Positions 16,424 to 20,000 of a stretch of 20,000 nt of DNA are shown piece by piece. Origin of the DNA: Neocallimastix lanati (nom. inval.) (lineage: Eukaryota; Neocallimastigomycota; Neocallimastigomycetes; Neocallimastigales; Neocallimastigaceae). The stretch is from assembly GCA_016946835.1 (NCBI GenBank), contig JACVTC010000072.1, forward strand, positions 677,501 to 697,500, in the 5' to 3' direction. The notes under the pieces are model-generated. The model searched no databases. It was not told the origin of the DNA and worked only from the letters and a program-made list of their open reading frames with translations. A program made the position numbers and the translations under genes. Within the stretch, counting starts at the first letter, position 1; every line of letters starts with the position of its first letter.

Positions 16424-18480
16424 ATGTTGTCAAAAGAAGAAAATTCAAGAAATATTAAAGTTTTAGAGGATACTTGTCAAAGTTTGAGAAAATTATTAGA
16501 TGAATTATTTCAGGAAAGGGAAAAGAGATTAATGGTATTATATAAAAAATTTATAATACATTTAAAATATTAATTATTTAGAGATAATTGATTGTTAAAT
16601 TATTTCATAAATATTATTAAGAAATATAAATATATATATATTTTTATGAAATAAACAATATATATATATATATATATATAAATATTTATTGATAATATTT
16701 TATAATTAATAAAATAAAAAATCTTTTTATTATAAAAAAAAAAAAAAAATGAATATGAAAAAAATTTTTTAATAAAAAAAAAAAAAAAGAATAATGAACC
16801 TATTGAAAATATACCTGAGGATATTTTAACTACTAGTTCATTATTAACAATGGATTTAAAACAAATAAATAGAACGCTTTATATTGATAATAGGAATATA
16901 AAACAAGTCACACAGGATGAAAAACAAAAAATGGATAAATTAAATTTGGAATTAAAAAATTTGGATTATGAAAGACTTCATTTGAAAAAAGAAATTGAAA
17001 AATGTAGTCAATTAAAGTATATATTATTATTATTATTATTATTATTATTAAGATTAAAGTTTATATATAAATATATGAATTTATATAAAATCAACATATT
17101 ATGTATATAAATATATTATTTAATATTTACTAAGGATATAAAATTATAAAATTTTTTTGAAATTTAAGAACTACATATCAAGATATAGACATGATACCAT
17201 TAGAGGAATTTTTGGAAGTGGCACCAGATTCATTAAAAAATGGTAATGATAATCCACATAGACAAATGATTAATAGATTAAGTTTTGAGCTCGAAGAGAG
17301 AAAAAGGTAAAAAAAAATTTTTTTATAATTGAAATTTCATTTTAATAATAAGATTCTTTACTATTATTATTATTATTATTATTATATCTTTTGTATTAAT
17401 ATATTAATGATATTAATTTATTAAGATTATCAAAAGCTGAAAAGGAATTAATTGATGATAAAAAAAAAATAAATGAAAAATTAATTAAACAAAAGGAAAA
17501 ATTAAATCAAATTGATGAACAATTAGAACAAATGATTAAGGTATTTCATTGGAATATTTATATATATATATATTTGAACTAATTAAATTGAATAAAAATT
17601 ATTAAATTTACAATATATATATATATATTTTCTTTAAATAAATCGAAAAAATAAAAATAAAATAAAAAAAAAAAAAAAAAGAATTCATTTACTCTTCAAG
17701 AAAGTTTGAAGTTACCACAAACTTATGTAAGGAAACAAAATGAAATATCATTATTATTACCTGAACCTTTATTTATATTATATAAACAAGCCATTGGTTA
17801 TCAAGAAGCATATGGTAAATATATGAATTATATATATATATATATAATCTTTAATAATAATAATAATATTTTTATAATTATTATTATTATTATAATTATT
17901 ATTATTATTATTATTATTATTATAAATAAAATATTATTATTATTATTATTATTGTTATAAATACAATGCTATTATTATTCAGAAAATTTAATATAAAAAT
18001 AAAATTTATAATTTTTAAAATACTTATTTATAAATAATTAATATTTATTTAAACATTTTTATTTATTTATATATGTATATATAAATATATATAGATAACA
18101 AAATTTCAACTGAAATATTAGGTGATCCATCAATGGTTTCATCCTTTATTCAAAAAGGAAAATCTAAGAAAGATAATAATGATACTAATAGTAATTCTCG
18201 TGCATCACCAATAAGTTCTGTTCATTCAAGTCCATCCTTAGGTCCAAAGAAAAAGCATAATCGTCATAGTTCTAGTACCTATGTTTCGAGTGCCACATCC
18301 AAAAGCAATTCATTATATAAAATATTCCCATTACGAATTCAAATTAAATTTAAAAGTAAATATTTATACACAAAAGATACTAAAAAAGGATATTAAAATA
18401 AATTCATAATATTTAATATTTAATTATAATTTTTTAAAAATTAAAAAAATTATTTATTTATTTATTAATATTAATATTAA

Positions 18481-18525
<45 letters not shown>

Positions 18526-19332
18526 TTATTTATTTATTTATTATATTATATTATATTTTATTTTATTATTTAAAGCTATTGATGTAATATTTTCTTATCT
18601 TCCAGAATTAAATATTGTAACCGTTGTGCCAGTGGTACAAAATAAATTCAAAAGTATATCTTCATTATCATTTTTATCTTGTTTATTTAAAAATGATACG
18701 GGTGAAGTATCACCAAATCCAGCAAATGCCTTATTATTTATTCAGTAAACTATCAAAATAAATTAATATATATATACATATATAAGTTTTTTAATTATAT
18801 TATTTTTATTATTGTTATTTTTTTTTTTTTAAAAAAAATATTTAATTTATAAATTTAATTTATTTATTTGCTTATTTATTTATGTATTTATTTATGTATT
18901 TATTTATGTATCTATTTATTTATTTATTTATATTTGTATTTATATATTATTTTTATTTTTTTATTTTTTTTTTTTTTTAATTTTGGATTGCTTCCATAAT
19001 TATAATGAATATTATTAGTAAGGAAGATAAAAAAACATTTTCATTCCAACCAGATAAGGAATATGGTTATGCTTATTCATGGGCTCAAGTTATTTGTGGA
19101 TTAGATTTTGCTCCTATTATTAGCTATGAAAAAAATATTGTATTCAGCGATAATAATAACGAAATTGATGATCCTCATAAACTTATGAGATATCCATGTT
19201 TTGCAGAAATTGTTGATTTAATTGAAGAAAGAGTTCATTCTATAGAAGCTTTGGAAAATCAAATCAGTCAGTTATCAGGTAATACATTTATATATATTAT
19301 AATATTATTGTTTTTTTTAATATTAAATAATT

Positions 19333-19370
<38 letters not shown>

Positions 19371-19650
19371 GTTATTATTATTAATTATCAAATTCTTTTT
19401 ATAATATATATATTAAAAATTTTATGTTATAATAATCATAGATGGTAAATTCATAGTAGAATCTCATATAAATATAAAAGAATTACCTGTTAAATTATTA
19501 TATTTAAAGATGAATGATTTAAATAATTTTGATATTGTTATTAGTATAAATGAAGGTAGGAAAAAAATATATTTATATATATATATATATTAAATATAAA
19601 AGCTTTAAATATAATATTATTAATATATTTATGATATTCAATTATAAAAA

Positions 19651-19695
<45 letters not shown>

Positions 19696-20000
19696 ATTTA
19701 AAATATTACTACCTTTTATTTGATAATGTCTAATGAATAAACTTATTAATAAATAAATTAATAAATAAATAACTTTTCACATAGGATTATCTATAAGAGC
19801 TGATTTAAATATACCTAATAGCTATCCAGATTCGATTATCACCTTCAAATTATTAAAATATAATATTAAATTAAATAATGAAGAAAGTTCAGAAAAAGCT
19901 TATCAAAGTTCAGTCAATGAAGATGATTCCATGATGGAAGTGGATGATGAAAATGATATCATCTCCGTTAAATTAAAATCAATTGAAGAAAAAATAAATA
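16424..20000 (+). CDS. THOC5: THO complex subunit 5 (THOC5), ten exons, 3' end outside window
   Basis: THOC5 is a subunit of the nuclear THO/TREX complex that couples transcription to mRNA export. Exons: 16424-16534, 16790-17016, 17169-17306, 17426-17540, 17682-17814, 18095-18355, 18576-18744, 19019-19278, 19442-19555, 19785-20000 on. All phases join cleanly, giving 581 residues so far; human THOC5 is 683. Landmarks aligning with human THOC5: LHLKKEIEKC; IDMIPLEEFLEVAP (human IDLVSLEEFYKEAP); NPHRQMINRLSFELEERKRL (human [20 protein letters not shown]); LLLPEPLFILYKQAIGYQEA (human LPPPLYVLFVQATAYGQA); SPNPANALLF (human TPNPANQYQF); and YSWAQVICGLDF (human LWVQKLGGLHF). The N-terminal part is a Lys/Glu/Leu coiled coil. 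Exon 6 adds a Ser/Asn/Lys/His-rich linker; exon 10 has an acidic stretch (EDDSMMEVDDEND). Leu is mostly TTA and Arg mostly AGA, unlike the enzyme genes. ATG at 16424 is the first in frame of a complete coiled-coil start. Confidence 0.9.
17872..17955. repeat. ATT/TTA microsatellite in THOC5 intron 5
   Basis: A run of ATT triplets with a few interruptions, inside the intron between the exon ending at 17814 and the one starting at 18095. It leaves the upstream frame open for about 48 further codons, mostly Ile and Leu, which is an artefact unless the intron is retained. Confidence 0.9.
18487..18523. repeat. 37-base T tract in THOC5 intron 6
   Basis: Pure T homopolymer followed by TTTA repeats to about 18540, some 50 bases upstream of the acceptor at 18575. 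It may serve as an exaggerated polypyrimidine tract. Length in the assembly is unlikely to be exact. Confidence 0.95.
18860..18930. repeat. TTTA/TGTA tetranucleotide repeat in THOC5 intron 7
   Basis: TTTATTTATTTGCTTATTTATTTATGTATT-type tetranucleotides with G interruptions (in short: TTTA units with TGTA variants), within the intron 18745-19018. No role visible. Confidence 0.85.
19653..19694. repeat. 42-base A tract in THOC5 intron 9
   Basis: Pure A homopolymer in the intron 19556-19784, on the transcribed sense strand. It is a likely site of internal oligo-dT priming in cDNA libraries and of read-length error in assembly. Confidence 0.95.

Larger units (their letters stand above)
16535..19784 (+). 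other. Nine introns of THOC5
   Basis: Introns lie at 16535-16789, 17017-17168, 17307-17425, 17541-17681, 17815-18094, 18356-18575, 18745-19018, 19279-19441 and 19556-19784, so 119 to 280 bases. All start GTA (GTATTA, GTATAT, GTAAAA, GTATTT, GTAAAT, GTAAAT, GTAAAC, GTAATA, GTAGGA) and end in AAG or TAG. They are nearly pure A/T and carry TTA, ATT or TTTA microsatellites and long homopolymers. The acceptor at 19018 is the least certain: it is chosen because ATTATTAG then T-AAG-GAA keeps phase with both neighbours. Several introns remain open in the upstream frame for some distance and would add runs of Ile or Leu if retained. Confidence 0.85.

Noticed and set aside
17706-17960. Frame ending in long runs of Ile and Leu taken as protein
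   Set aside because: The Ile/Leu runs are translation of the ATT/TTA microsatellite in intron 5; the exon ends at 17814 at a GTAAAT donor. The same applies past 17016, 18355 and 19278.
1-20000. Dictyostelium or another AT-rich amoeba as the source
   Set aside because: Dictyostelium is not known to make branched-chain amino acids, and the enzyme is close to fungal Ilv5; a leaderless form fits gut fungi. Not strictly excluded by sequence alone.

Overview
The window looks like nuclear DNA of an anaerobic gut fungus (Neocallimastigomycota; Piromyces/Neocallimastix type). Non-coding DNA is extremely AT-rich, with A/T homopolymers and TAA/TTA microsatellites, while genes are islands of higher GC. 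The first gene is a fungal Ilv5-type ketol-acid reductoisomerase that starts where the mature mitochondrial enzyme would start, with no presequence. cDNA work on Piromyces sp. E2 described a leaderless, cytosolic acetohydroxyacid reductoisomerase of mitochondrial ancestry. The second gene is split by many short AT-rich introns, all beginning GTA and ending AG. The genus is inference; no rRNA or other marker is present.

Layout. 1-300: left flank with a short minus-strand coding-like frame. 318-about 10770: head-to-tail array of four ketol-acid reductoisomerase genes, each with about 1.8 kb of spacer, period about 2.87 kb. Copies 2, 3 and 4 encode intact 352-residue enzymes. Copy 1 has one extra T near its start that breaks the native frame, although an ATG further on restores all but 14 residues. 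The first two spacers are almost identical, the third is clearly diverged, and the fourth is a partial right edge. Copy 2 looks like the chimeric product of an unequal crossover between neighbours.

10944-about 12280: coding-like but broken minus-strand sequence with membrane-segment-like peptides, a probable gene relic. 12743-13447: minisatellite made of a fixed core plus a variable TAA run. 14098-14623: second minus-strand relic with two stops and a frameshift. 14748-14976: a GC-richer, strongly hairpin-forming insert of about 197 bp, ending in a T tract and flanked by perfect 16-bp direct repeats; this is the most unusual object in the window.

16424-20000 (running off the end): a THOC5 homologue in ten visible exons, a subunit of the THO/TREX mRNA export complex. 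The enzyme array and THOC5 have no evident functional link. The array suggests gene dosage of branched-chain amino acid synthesis; THOC5 is a housekeeping gene with much more AT-rich codon use.
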